In this document: one piece after another, positions 50,079-62,600 of the stretch
Layout: each line of letters begins with the position of its first letter
Numbering within the stretch: position 1 is the first letter of the stretch
Origin: Auanema rhodensis
Taxonomy: Eukaryota > Nematoda > Chromadorea > Rhabditida > Rhabditidae
DNA length: 64,000 nt
Reading direction: 5' to 3'
NCBI GenBank assembly: GCA_964057225.1
Contig: OZ059894.1
Span: 14,332,131 to 14,396,130 of the forward strand
Position numbers and translations under genes: made by a program
The notes under the pieces: generated by a model
What the model was told of the DNA's origin: nothing
The model's database searches: none
Seen by the model: the letters and a program-made list of their open reading frames with translations, nothing else

Positions 50079-51291
50079 ATGATGATATTGCCACTCATTC
50101 CCATCTATTTGGTAACTTTAACCGTCGGTATTTCAACAGCTTGTTTATTAACACTATATTTCCCATACTGGTCTACTATCCCTGCTCTGACAACATATGG
50201 AAAAACTTCATGGATGCTAAAGGATCAATCAAAATTGGTTCAGCTTATTGCCATTCCTAAAAGGTATTGAAACTTCAAATTACTTTCATAGTTTACTAAT
50301 TCACAGATGGTTCTCACATTTTTATCAAGTTGGAGTTTTAATTACTTTTTCATCAATCTTACTTTGTCTTTCCTTGTCATATTCATGCGTAAGTTCGAAT
50401 TACTTATAAATGTATATTTTTGTGGTTACAGTATAGCCCGCCAGCATATATTCCAAAGTATTTAAAAATGCTAACAGCTGTGAAGCCTCACTGTAAGATT
50501 TCAATATATTTCAAAAGATTTTAAGCTTTTTAGTTAATTGGACAACTACAATTACCGCTCTCAGTTTAATTTTATTCCATGTATATAGAAGGTATGCAAG
50601 TTTACTTCAAGTTACTTATTTTCTTATGAATGTTTAAGGTTTTATGAAACTCTCGCTATATCAGTTTACTCTGACTCTACCATGAACGTTGCCCATTATC
50701 TGACCGGAATCATTCATTATATTCTTCTTCCTCTTAGTATTTGTTGTGAATCAAGTGGAATTGTTAACTTAAGACGTTAGTGTTTAACTTTTTTTTATAT
50801 TGTAGTTATATATTTTCAGCTGGATCATTTAATTTACATAATCTGACTTATTACCAATGGTTTGGAATTTGTGTTTTCTTTTACTGTAATCTCCAACAAC
50901 ATCTCATAGTACGGCAAATGGCTAGTTTGAGAAAAACATCATCAGGTATATCAGGAAGATTTTAAAGAAAATTTATGTATTTCTTTCAGGGCTTACATCA
51001 CATCATAATCATGGTTTACTATTCGGCGGTTGGTTTAATCTTGTGTCCTGTCCACATTTTCTTTTCGAAGTTCTCATATATATTTCATTATGGATGGCTA
51101 TACAGGGTGGTTTTGCCTACAAGGTTTGCTTTATTTTATTCTTAGTGATACACTTTTTGTTTTAGTTTATGGTTATGTTTGTCTGTGTTAATCAAATGTT
51201 CGCAGCTTTAATTAATCATCAATGGTACGCGACGAAATTCCCAGATAAATTACCTCCTCAAAGAAGAGCAATTATTCCATATGTTTTATAG
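50079..51291 (+). CDS. Polyprenol reductase (SRD5A3 / steroid 5-alpha-reductase family)
   Basis: The model has seven or eight exons and about 330 residues, several membrane-spanning. The C-terminal steroid-dehydrogenase domain is clear: [20 protein letters not shown] then [10 protein letters not shown], and the final [20 protein letters not shown] then IPYVL. These are the family's G-G-x-F-x-x-V-S-x-P-x-x-x-x-E and H-x-W-Y-x-x-x-F-x-x-x-P-x-x-R-x-A-I-I-P-x-x motifs. Upstream, [19 protein letters not shown] and [15 protein letters not shown] match SRD5A3 rather than SRD5A1/2. In other animals this ER enzyme reduces polyprenol to dolichol for N-glycosylation. The start at 50079 follows TTTTGCAG directly; an upstream frame exists but crosses that acceptor. 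Polyadenylation is likely at AATAAA 51405-51410. Confidence 0.9.
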
Positions 51292-51813
51292 TTCCAATGT
51301 TTCACACTTTTCTGTGATGAATTTATACATCATGCTAAATTTATTTGGTGGATTGAAATGTTTTAATTTTTCAGCTCAGGTTTCTACAGATATCTCTAGC
51401 TTTAAATAAAATAAAAAAAAATAGATGTCTTCAACATCACTCTGATACATAGTTTGTTTTAATTTTCAATGTTTCATAAAATGTTTGATGAAACTTAACA
51501 ATTATTATGGATACACGATTAGCAAAAGCGAAATACCTTTACAGAGAAGAAGAAATATTACGATAATTATATTTAAAGTTACATAAGATTATACATCAAG
51601 TTTTTAAATGAGAAATAGTTAAGAAACAAAAAAAACAATAAATCAAAATAATTGAAATGAGTAATACGTTTAAAATATTATTGATTCCTTCTTAACATTT
51701 TTACATTTAGAATTATTATTAAGTTATTTTTATTCAATTATTAAATTAATTATTATTATTATTAAATAATAAACCATGACTAATATTGAATTGTTTGAAA
51801 ACTATGAATGAAT

Positions 51814-51957
51814 TCATTTCGCTTGTTTAAAAATGGTCCCATGTGGAGAATATGTTCTATGCGGCATTTGCATGGTTACTGACCCATTGTTAATCAATAC
51901 TTGCCTTTTAAGAGAACTTTTCTGATTTCTAGCTTTTCGAGTAATCTTAATTTTAAT
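51814..51957 (-). CDS. Possible small basic exon, unknown
   Basis: A minus-strand frame of about 48 codons, basic and protein-like (KITRKARNQKSSLKRQ then VLINNGSVTMQMPHRTYSP and HGTIFKQAK, stop at 51814-51816). No in-frame start lies directly upstream, so it would have to be a terminal exon. The best acceptor (AAATTAAG) is weak and no upstream exon joined cleanly. It lies between SRD5A3 and the divergent AP-2 sigma start. Size and charge recall small mitochondrial ribosomal proteins, but I have no motif to show it. Confidence 0.3.
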   Translation of the reverse strand: MKIKITRKARNQKSSLKRQVLINNGSVTMQMPHRTYSPHGTIFKQAK

Positions 51958-52071
51958 ATGTTTTCTTGTTCATAAACTTCTTAACATAACAGAATTTTTA
52001 TATATTGGTTCACTACGTTTTTGTTTTACTTTATATATACTTTTTGTTTGCAAACTATGCTATAAGGGTAC

Positions 52072-52079
52072 ATTTTCAG
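52072..52079 (+). promoter_or_regulatory. Candidate trans-splice acceptor of AP-2 sigma gene
   Basis: ATTTTCAG ends at 52079, six bases before the ATG at 52086, with no coding frame upstream. Confidence 0.5.
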
Positions 52080-52085
52080 GTAGTC

Positions 52086-52653
52086 ATGATCCGGTTTATT
52101 CTTATTCAGAACCGTGCCGGAAAAACACGATTGGCAAAATGGTATATGCATTTTGATGATGATGAGAAGCAGGTAGAATAAACTTTTTTTTATTTGCTTG
52201 ATGTTATATTCTTTCATATTCTTTAGAAACTTATTGAAGAAGTGCATGCTTGTGTAACCGTTCGCGATGCCAAGCATACCAATTTCGTTGAAGTAAGCTT
52301 TTTAAAATAGTTTTTAATAGTTGAATTCATTTCTAGTTCCGAAATTTCAAAATTGTTTATCGTCGCTATGCTGGACTTTACTTTTGCATTTGCGTTGATA
52401 TAATGGATAACAATCTCTACTATTTGGAAGCTATTCATAACTTTGTCGAAGTTTTGAATGAGTATTTCCATAACGTTTGCGAGCTTGATCTTGTATTCAA
52501 CTTCTATAAGGTAATTAAAAGAAATGGTTTAATATTTATGTGATTTTTTAGGTTTATTCGGTTGTGGATGAGATGTTTTTAGCGGGAGAAATACGTGAAA
52601 CTAGTCAAACGAAAGTGTTGAAACAATTGCTTATGCTTACTTCACTAGAATAA
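52086..52653 (+). CDS. AP-2 complex subunit sigma (clathrin adaptor)
   Basis: Four exons join to about 142 residues, the family's usual length. [20 protein letters not shown] then the acidic [54 protein letters not shown] and [20 protein letters not shown] are near-invariant across animals for AP-2 sigma. The C-terminus ([20 protein letters not shown] then LMLTSLE) also fits. The protein forms the small core subunit of the AP-2 adaptor that links cargo with dileucine signals to clathrin at the plasma membrane. Introns are small and phase-consistent. The gene lies about 0.8 kb downstream of SRD5A3 on the same strand, and both have acceptors before their starts, so an operon is conceivable but the gap is long. 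Confidence 0.95.
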
Positions 52654-54657
52654 GGAGTAGTATATGTTGCGCTTTTGTCTATTCTTGTCCATAGGAGTAA
52701 CATTAACATAAGATGCATTTTAACTTATTTATTAACTTTGTATAGTGCTTGGTCGTTTCGGTGCGGCGATTTTCGTTGTATATAGCATAATTTATAAGCA
52801 AAGAGTTCACTTCTGATAAGCTTTTCAAATTTTTGAATGAAAATTTATCTTAATTTTGTTTTTTTTTTACACTGCATGAATTTTTTTTAACATCGAGAAG
52901 TCTGTGAATTCTTATGTTGGCTTCATCCAATAGAATGAACTTGTTTTCAAACGTTTTTCAACATTGCTAACGCAAACAAGCTGTGATTGTGAAAACGAAT
53001 CCACTTAAAGGAAATGATCCATATACGCGGAAGGAAGTTGTGTTTAAGGTCAAAGTGATATTTCTTGATTTTAAAAACGTATGATTCATGACTTATTTTG
53101 CTCATTTCAATCTGGTTCATGGTATATTACAAGAGCATTATAAAGCGTCAAGGTGGGAAAAGGACAATTGGTTTAACTAGCTAGTTGTATTATTCAATGT
53201 TTCTTTGTTGCATTTCAAGCTATTGACATATGCAGAAATAGGTGATATAGCATTCATTTCCAATAAATTTCAATAAAAGCTGTGTTCATCCCATAGACCA
53301 AATCCGATCTGATGAATTGCCACCTCGCAACTACTATCGGCTAGTTCTGATACAGTAGCTTATTGGCATTTTGAGTTTAAAAGATTTACATGAACTCGTT
53401 CATTCGTCTGAATCTTATCCCTTTAAATATCCTGAGGTAGCTTGTCCAAAAATCATCATATTGAATCTGATTGGGAGAGTATATACGAAATCGTAATCAA
53501 AGTTTTATTGAGAGAATCCAAAAACTACTAATTATATTCACGTTTTTCTTTATTTTCACAATATATTCATAATATTTACTGGATGTTTTTTGATTGTATA
53601 TTGTATGACTCAAACATCTTTACAGTTTCATAATTTCTACCATAAAAGGTAAAACCAGAAACCGTAAAGCCGATTATGTTGCATGCCCCAATGATGCCAT
53701 CATCGGCCACAAATATAGCTTATTTTCAAGTTAGTCTTCTCTCTTGTTAGCTTTGTAATCATTTAGTTCAACTTCAAACTTTAATTTTTAATAAGTTGTT
53801 TAGTTACTATCCTGGAATTCTTTTTTATTATATGAATATATATTAGATAATGATATCTATCTCTACCTACAGTTTTCGGACTGTTGTGTGTTAATTGAAT
53901 TTTTAGATATATATTACAATAAGTTTGTTAGAATTATTATATTTAACAGATATGTATTTTATTGATTTTTCTATACTATTAGGATTTATGTTGAAATCAA
54001 AACAAAAAATCCCGGATTGACAGGAGATAGAATGTGTGGGAGAGATGATTTAAAATTATATGTAAACTAGATAGAACTAACATCATCAGCACTGTTGCGT
54101 CTCCTCCCCAAATATGTACCCATCAACAGAATTTTCAATACCAAAATTGATTGAATGTGTTGAAGATTCATATATTCTCAATTCTTTACTGTTAACTTTT
54201 TTGAAAAATAGTTTATTATTAGATGTTTTCAGTTCCTTTTCAGTTTGATTTTCAGTGAACCGAGCCCTTTCATATAATACTTGACAATTTAATTTGAAGT
54301 TAGAAAACGATAGCATTAGACATCAAACATTTTCTTGTGGATTCGTTTACGAATCATCATTTTTCCAACTTTCAACATATAATATATATATATATATATA
54401 TATACATATGATTGTTATTTGACCTTTATTTTGAAAAGAATAGACCATTTCCGGATATAGTCAATGATTTCATTGTGTTGATATTAGTTAGCTGACATCT
54501 TGAATAGTACTTGAAATATATTATTTTCTTTCTCGTTAGTATGTAGTACTTACAAATATTTGTAATATTTTACTATTAGAAATACAATTCAAGTGAATAT
54601 CAGAAAGATTCAAGAGAACTTTTTCTATCTGAGCAACAACACAAATAGTTTCCTTAA
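52654..54657. other. Intergenic region
   Basis: About 2 kb, AT-rich with an (AT)n tract near 54383-54404. AATAAA at about 53262 and 53272 may serve AP-2 sigma. One hydrophilic frame is listed separately; otherwise I see no gene. Confidence 0.5.
54086..54316 (-). CDS. Possible small hydrophilic protein, unknown
   Basis: A single-exon frame of 76 codons starting MLSFSNFKLNCQVLYERARF and ending FGEETQQC. It has mixed, protein-like composition and normal codon use for this genome. There is no signal peptide, domain or obvious partner exon. Length alone does not rule out chance in AT-rich DNA. Confidence 0.25.
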   Translation of the reverse strand: MLSFSNFKLNCQVLYERARFTENQTEKELKTSNNKLFFKKVNSKELRIYESSTHSINFGIENSVDGYIFGEETQQC

Positions 54658-56138
54658 ATGAACATGGTTTCTCCACGTGCTCTGGTCGGAATTTCTTTTT
54701 GCATTCGGATTTTCATATTGGTAAAATTTATTTTTTTTGGATTTAAAGAAAGAATAAAACTTGAACTTTCAACTTTATTTCAGATTCTTGCTATTGTTTC
54801 CATGATTTTAATCTTAACTGCTCCTGGAGCATGCTTTTCACGTTATTTGAATGGTCAACCTATAAGTCGTGAAATATGCCCTGGTCAAAATTCAATTTTC
54901 CCCATGAATGCTGATAGATGGAATAATGCTTTACATTTCCAAGGCAGGGGACAGAAGTATGTTATCAAAATAATAAAAATGCTTTTCATAAACAAAATTA
55001 TAATTTTTTAGTATTTACGGACAAGTTGCGTTGATAGTTATCACATTGGTTTTTGCCTTGATTACTGTTGGTGCCAGCTGCATACATTTAGCTGCAGGTG
55101 TCAGTGTTATTTATGGGGTTAGTTCTACAATAATATAAATCTAAGATATATATATATATATTTGAAATTATTTTGTACCTATCTACTTCTGTATATACAT
55201 ATATGTATAGTAGATGGACAATACAAAGTCAATATAATACTGATTTATCTGGTCTGTAAATCTGTATATTCGATTTGTATGTACTAGTATAACTTCAACA
55301 ATATTTTGGCACTTCTCCTCTTCTATTATCGGCAAAAAAAGTTGATAAATCGTGCATGGGCATGTTTATAATACGTATACCTGTATATACAGTGCATATT
55401 AGGTAGGTTTAGTGGTTTCGAATAACAGATGAGAGAATGTATGAACCGAGTATTACCATATCATTAACATTTCCGTTTTTTTTAAAAACTATAAGTAACT
55501 ACAACTGCATAGTCGTCATGCTGCCCAGGCTGTATTGAGCAACTAGTTTTGTCCTTGTTAGGTAATAGGACATGAATCGCCTATTAGCTAAAGCAGAAAC
55601 CGGATATGATCCGGCTGGATTGTGATGATCTAACAGCTAACACATGAATCTGAAAATTATTAAAAAAAATTTAAAATTCAGGAAATGCTGGAATATATCT
55701 GTTTTTATCTGAAAAGTTTTTGTTTTAGCAATTATTTGCTTCCGGGATTGCTTTAGTAGCTTTCTTGGTTTGTGGTGGAGTTGAGACATGGTATGCAACT
55801 GGATTTGATCATATGGCATTTTTCATTCAAGTATGTATTTTTTTCCAAAACTTCTACTATACTTTAGAGAAATACATATTTGATTTTTTTTTGCATAACT
55901 GTTTAGGCCATTGGAAATGGAGTCTTTTCCGGGTGTGCTGGACTTCCAGGATGTCAAATTGAATTCGTAGTAAAAGGATGGGCTGTCGCTGCTGTAAGTC
56001 GTTTGTTAACTAAAAATACCATGAATATTAGAAAAAACTGAAAGAATTTTGATGAAAACCTTTTAGGCATTCTTCTTCCTCTCTGGAATACTGTATATGA
56101 TTGACATGCTTATAATTTTCATGACTAGAGATAAGTAG
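54658..56138 (+). CDS. Four-TM MARVEL-like membrane protein
   Basis: About six exons give roughly 210 residues. Four hydrophobic segments are seen: ISFCIRIFILILAIVSMILI; YGQVALIVITLVFALITVG; LFASGIALVAFLVCGGVE; and VKGWAVAAAFFFLSGILYMI, which runs on through DMLIIFM. Short loops contain paired cysteines (CFSRYLNGQPISREICPGQN; SGCAGLPGC). This layout fits MARVEL/tetraspan-type proteins of nematodes, which act in membrane apposition and vesicle traffic; I cannot name the ortholog. One intron (about 55119-55728) is much longer than the others and AT-rich. In the shortest form translation stops at 56136-56138 just after FMTRDK. That stop overlaps a splice donor (GATAA|GTAGGT), and two downstream exons continue the frame in phase. 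Confidence 0.7.
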
Positions 56139-56458
56139 GTGAAGTAAAATATATTTTTAAGAAAAATAAAAATAATTTAAAACAAATAATTAAATTTTAA
56201 ATTTTTGTTGAAGAGCAACCGCTTACATGCTTACATTAATCTGAGAATGAAACTTTATTTGATCTTAACTATTAAAATGAAAAATGAAAATCATAATTTT
56301 TCATTTTAATAGTTTATTTAATCTTTTTCTTTTCAATTTTTTTCTTTTTCAATAAATTATAATAATATTCAAGAGAAATACTAATAATCTTTTTTTTAAA
56401 TATTAAATTTACTGTTTTTTTTCTTTTTTTGAGCTTTAACATTTAGCTTTCTTTTCAG

Positions 56459-56504
56459 ACGCACATCGGATACTTATCCGGTCACAAGGCCTCAGCACTA
56501 CTAA
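56459..56504 (+). CDS. Candidate alternative last exon 1 of the MARVEL-like gene
   Basis: Preceded by CTTTTCAG. When joined to the donor at 56135 it gives the tail RTSDTYPVTRPQHY before a stop at 56502-56504. Phase fits exactly. Confidence 0.45.
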
Positions 56505-56665
56505 TTGCTTCAGTCATCATAGCACAATGTATTTTTGAAAATAAAATATGAAAACCATGGTTTGATTAATATTATTTCGTTTTGTTAAAAGTTTTCAAAA
56601 AAACAAAAAATAAAAACAAAAAAATATTTTATAAAAAATTGTACTAATTATATAGTTTTTTTCAG

Positions 56666-56729
56666 ATTTTCAGAAGATTCCTCAACCGTTGTTTTACGGA
56701 GTAATCGAAGCATTCGACGATCCATGTAA
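56666..56729 (+). CDS. Candidate alternative last exon 2 of the MARVEL-like gene
   Basis: Preceded by TTTTTTCAG. When joined to the same donor it gives FSEDSSTVVLRSNRSIRRSM before a stop at 56727-56729, a Ser/Arg-rich tail. Phase fits exactly. Whether exon 1 and exon 2 are alternatives needs RNA evidence. Confidence 0.45.
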
Positions 56730-57441
56730 TGGATTGAAAGCTTGAATTTGAATTATACGATTTATTCATTACCGTTATCTTCGTTTCTACATTATGCCCT
56801 CAACTTTCGTGTTTCCATCCACTTCAATCCCTCCTCCCCCGGTATTATTGGATATCTTTATACTTTTTTACATTAGTTATATCAAAATATTATAAAAAAT
56901 ATTCTTGTTCCTTTGTTTTCATTTCATTATACAAAATCATTTTGACATTTGTTGTATAAATTTGACTATCAGCAGCTTTGCAATTTATGCTTTTACTGTC
57001 TCCAATTATTTAGGTATGCATCAAATATCTGTATTTTCATTATTTATATTACAAATAAATAAATAAATAATGTATTCATATTCAACTATATTATACATTT
57101 TATTTTAGTTAATCACTATTTATAGTAATTTAACTTGTAATATTGAATCATATTAACTATATAATCAATAAGCTTTTGGTTAGTTATCTAGTTCGTAGAC
57201 ATAATATCCAAGCAAGCATGACTGACAATATAAATTTTTTATTTTTTATTTAACACAACAATCAAATAATTTTTTTTCTCAACTTGTTTCACATCCAAAT
57301 TAATATAAAAAGCTAAGCTTCGTATGTGTGTTCCTGCTATATCAATTATGATTGTTCATGAAGACTTTTACGAACTTTAGCTGAATTCAAAAATGAAATT
57401 TGGATTTCCAGAAGATTCTGCTTTGATTATCTACAGGTTCA
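56730..57441. other. Convergent intergenic region
   Basis: AT-rich 3' flanks of the MARVEL-like gene (+) and the receptor gene (-). Several AATAAA sequences are present (around 57053-57070). No gene seen. Confidence 0.55.
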
Positions 57442-59683
57442 TCATGTCATTGTAGAATTGAAAGTGGTTCCGTTGTGGATAATGAAAGAACGAGTGATTG
57501 GCATTACAGCTGGATTTTCTTTGAGTTTCAATAAGAGGAATGAGTAAGTAACAATAACAGACACAAGCTGCAAATTTAGAATAAGTTTAAAGATTGAAAA
57601 TAAATATTTATATTTAAATATTTACCGTGAAGAATGTTGTTCGTTCCAATGGAAATGCTCTCCAAACTGTCATGCCCCACATGAATTGAGTAGACATCTT
57701 ATGAACAAAGCATGAAATCTGAATTAATTTTAAAAATCTTGAATTGAGAAAAGACTGAGTTGCTACCTGGAATCTGTCGAGATCAGCATTAGCATCAGGT
57801 ACAATGCGTAATACAGCATTTACAATTTGACGAGTCTGAAACATGATTTGCAACAATATGAATAACAAGGTTTTAAAAAAAGAAAAAAATTCTGTTTGGT
57901 TCATGAAAACTGAAAAAAGAAAATACACTAACTGTTTCGTTAGTAGCCATTCCGGTTGAGCAAATTACTGAAATATGAAGAACAGCTACAACTACTTGAA
58001 TAGCTGCCCAACAAATAGTAAAATGAACGCTTCGAGTTAAAAGAAAGCGAATACTTGGACTAGTAATTTGTTCGGGAGTAATCGGTTCAGATAAGCTGAA
58101 ATGCATTATTTTTTGAGTTGTTATTAGAATTTCTGACTACCTAGATCGAGGTTGAGTCATAAAGTATATAGTTAAGCATAGAACTAGCATTGACCAAGCT
58201 AAAGAAAAGAGAACGAATGGGTTAAATACGTTGCCAATAGCTTCCTAAACAAAACAAAAATTATTTATAATAATTAATAAAGAATTTATATAATATTACC
58301 TGAACATTTGTGATGCGAAGGAATTGCTCATAGTAGAATTTTAATGAAAAATGACGCTTTTGATGTTCCTTGTTTAAAGATTTAATGAGAATTCTAAAAC
58401 ATTTTGTGAATTTTTAGGTTCATTATTGAATAAAATGAATCGTACCGACAGTAAAATCTAACTATACGATTGAATAAATCGTAATAAAGAAGTGGAATAA
58501 CATTCCAGATTGTCAATAGTGGAACTATAACAAATGCCATATCTTGAATTGGACCCATACCTAATCTGAAACAAAATCAAATGACGTTATATCATCCGAA
58601 ATGTCTTTAAAACTTTAAAACTTACTTTTGATTTGTGACGAAAAACTCGATTAAACGAAATGTAAATGGAATCATAAATGCAATTGCTGTTATGAAGAAG
58701 AAAACACATTTATATAACGCAATTGGCGGAGATAGATGAAAAGCACTTCTGAAGCAAACATCAACTGCATCCAATGTCTGTAAGAAAGAACAATAAAAAA
58801 TAAAAAAAAACAAATTAATTTAAAGAAGTTAATTTGAAAAGAAAAAGGAATGTAGTAACCTTTAGTAGACGGATATGTTCTCTCATCTTCCATGTGAATA
58901 AAGTAATAATAAAAGCATTAATCATCGGCTTGATACCCGTAATAATACAAGAAACCGTAGAAGCATGCATCAAGCCAAATTTTCTCTGAAAATTTAAATT
59001 TTATTGAAAAAATAAAACAAAAAAAATATTTGAAACTATTTTAATTACCTTATAAGCAGTAATAAGCCATAAATTTTTATTTAAAAGGCAAGTGTTAAAT
59101 AGAACTGCTGTAACTGAGTAGCAGAATAAAAGAGTATATTTCTGAAATGAATACATTGTAAAATCGGAGAAATGAAATATTAGCTTCTTACCATAATTCG
59201 CCATTTAGATCTCTTACCACCCGCGCGAGCTCGCTTCAAACCCGGAAATAAGGCAATCAGTTGTAAAAACAACAAAATTTGTCTAAGATATCGAGAAACA
59301 CAGGTTACTCCTCTGAAAAGCATTTAGTTTACTACTCGTTACTAGATGTGAAAGAGTGCTATATTGGAGCTCAAAATATGAGAAAAACTGCTACATATTA
59401 CATACCGCCAGGAGCATTGCCGGACTCGTTTGTTTGGATCCGATCCCAATTCAGAGACCCATTTGTCATCTAATAGTGACATACCAAGAATATTATTGAC
59501 AATACTTGTCTGTTGGTTCTAACAAACATTAAAGTTTTAAGGTATATTGCATAAAGTACTCACCTGAGGCCGAGAGTGACCATTACTACCATGGCATCCG
59601 CCATTAACTGTAATGTGGTGACGATTATCTACAGCACTTTCTTCATCAACTGTTAAAGATGCAGCCTTATTGAAAGGATACAT
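57442..59683 (-). CDS. Gustatory-receptor family 7-TM protein, EGL-47-like
   Basis: About 13 exons and 500 residues, with a soluble N-terminus of roughly 80-100 residues and about seven hydrophobic segments. The C-terminus is diagnostic: ATNETTRQIVNAVLRIVPDA then LDRFQISCFVHKMSTQFMWG, and MTVWRAFPLERTTFFT followed by the last TM segment. This is the position of the TYxxxxxQF motif of insect gustatory receptors, in the form I associate with nematode EGL-47/LITE-1/GUR proteins. EGL-47 is the most conserved of these, hence the symbol, but LITE-1 or GUR-3 identity is not excluded. C. elegans relatives act in neurons, in egg-laying control (EGL-47) and light or peroxide sensing (LITE-1, GUR-3). 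The ATG directly follows GTTTCAG, so further 5' exons or trans-splicing are likely. Confidence 0.75.
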
Positions 59684-62600
59684 CTGAAACATAATAGTTT
59701 GTAGAAAATAGGATGTAAAAAAGGAAAAACATGCTTCAAAAGTAAAAAAAGTTCAAAAATTTCGAGAATTGCATACATATCTAAATGCTTTTTCAAGCAT
59801 TTACTTGGATCAGCAACTATAATATTACATAATACATTATAAAAGAAAAGTTATCGATGAATATTAAGCTTAAAATGGTTTATTAGATCATTTTGAAGGC
59901 ATAAAAGAAATTGAAACTAATAAATGAAATTAAAAAATGCCAAAACTTCTAGAAAGAGAAGTCGAATAAAGTTTTTTTTTCAACTCAGAGCATTGAAGCT
60001 TACTCTTAATGTCATGCATATTTTACAGGTCGGCAATTTTTCTTAAACTAAACATATATATCTATATAAATATAAATATATATTTTAGAATGGATATATA
60101 TATTTCAATATATGTCTACATGAAAATATATATTTTTATTTATTGTATCATCTATTGAGACATTACGAAGAATATATCTTGATGAAAATATTAAAAAAAA
60201 AAAAAACAATTGAATGTGCGAGAGAAAGAAACGAGAATAGTGGTGGTAGGACAAAAAAGGAGGATGATGGCAATTGCATGATGAAAAGATGGCAATGTGA
60301 GTGAGTACATGTAATTTTCAAAGTAATTAATGAATACGATAGGTCAAGCCTACTCCTTAGTTTTGTTTATTCCATATTGAAACTCTGTAAATTAAAGTTG
60401 CAGATTTTAAAATAAAAAGCTTCGAAAAGATTTACAAGATTACGAATGAAAAGTTTTTGGTGGAAAAAGAGCAATCACACTTTTTCTAGCCATCTTGAAA
60501 AATGAATTAAATTAAAAGTTTCAGAATATTTTTCTATTTTGTAAATTGAAAGATTTTGCAATATTAAATATACAAATCGACACTTATCCTATATTTGTAA
60601 ACTTAGAAAATTTAATTTTGAATTGATTCAATTTTTAATGTTGATTTCTTTTTTTTATTTGTGAAATTCATAAAGGAAACAGAAGACTTTTCAAGAAAAC
60701 ACTTAGACATATACATATAAACATGATTAGGATATACGGAAATGCTCATGGATATTTGAGAAATGGCCAAAAATAAAGAAGATGAACATTCAATCGACAA
60801 GAGAACGAGCATGAGATACATAGATGAAGTACAGGAGAAAGTTGTACGAAAAGGACATAAGCCAGCTAGGAAATACTTTTTCTCAGAAAAATATTTAGTA
60901 AAAATAGCGATTTACAAGAGATGAATAAGTAGAAAACTTGACGTAAGTTTGCTGATTAGATGCGCTAATTCGAATCTTACTTGGTCTCGTCTTTATTCTT
61001 ATTTTGTAATGTCGCACGGGCGGTTGCATCAGATTTACAAATAAAAAGTTTATTGTATGCTTTAGCAAATATTCAAAATCTCAAGCTCAATCTAATATGA
61101 AAAACTAAAAGATCTATTGCCAATGCTATAGTTTTATTTCGCTGTCACAATTTTATTTCAATTTTGAATTTATTTCAACTACTGAAAGATTGATAAAGAA
61201 AGACGAAAAATATTTTCGTTCATAATTGAAATATATAAATATCTATAGATGTATACATACATACATACATACATAGAATCTAGATATACGTATGCATATA
61301 TATATATACATATATCATATAATTAAATGAATGTTCTAAAAATTTGGCGATAAAATTAAAATTTTTACCCATAGAATTGTAAAGAAGCTAGATTATACAC
61401 TGTTCTGGTCAACTAGTTCTCCGACATATAAAGAGTTTTCCGACATATAAAGAGAGGATCCCAAGAGAAAAAGAAACAACAAAAAAAAATAAAAAGCATA
61501 ATTAAAAAAAAAACGTTTACTCATTTTACTGCTATTCTTAAACTCTTTGCAATTTTTTTTATTCAACCTCCAGCCGTAGTTGTGAAAATGATCTAGGGAG
61601 CTTTGCAAGACATAAAAACATTAGAAGTTGAACAAATACCTTTTTATGTAAATTTCAAGAGTAAAACAGTATTTTGGCAAAATATATATCTTTGAAGAAT
61701 TTCTAATCAAAAATAAAAAAAAAATTGATAAAGTTATGTAGAATATCAACTAACTAACAGGCACACACATGCACATGCTTACATCTGTATAGATACATAT
61801 GTATATCTAGTATTATATATTATATGAATTCATTCAGAAAATTCTTATTATGTGAAGAATAAAAAAAAATTTTTAATCTTTGAAAAATTGAAAAAAGTTG
61901 TAAAAGGTCTGAGTGGGAGAAGAAAACAGTTCAACTAATGTTTCGTGCTATACTCAAGTTTTGAAGAAACAACTTGAAATACATAATGAACTTCGATTAT
62001 GATAAAAGAAACAAAAAATAAATAAATTTTTCATGTTTCAAATTATATAACTATGTAAATTTGAATAAATTTATAATATTTTAAGTTCTCGTTTAATTAA
62101 AATTTAATCGATGACAAGACTTATTGGTGGAAATTGTTGACAAGAAAAAAACAACAAAAACAACAAACATATGGCAAAGACTTCCCTACACATATTTAAG
62201 AAGAATGCAAATGTTTGGTTAGAAATGGAGAATCTAATAATAATAATTAATAATAAAATGGAAAAAAATCTAGAAAAACGTTAGGTTGGCGAGAAAACAA
62301 ACTCAAAAATACGACGAGATATTATAAAAGGAAGTTTATGGTCTTAAAACTTTGTACGATGAATGTGTGTGTGATCAACTTTTCAACTAGGTGATGTGGA
62401 AAGCGACTGGTGATACTTTTTATGTGAAATGGAGGAAAAAAGTAAAAAGTCATTCGAAGAAGCCGATATCCCAATGACCGACTTTAATTAAAAGTAGATG
62501 ACATGAGGCAATAGTTGAATTTGGTATAGCTCTCTTTGATAAAAAGAAAATTATGGTATACACACAAAGAGACAGATAGAAGAGAAGCGAAAAAAGGATC

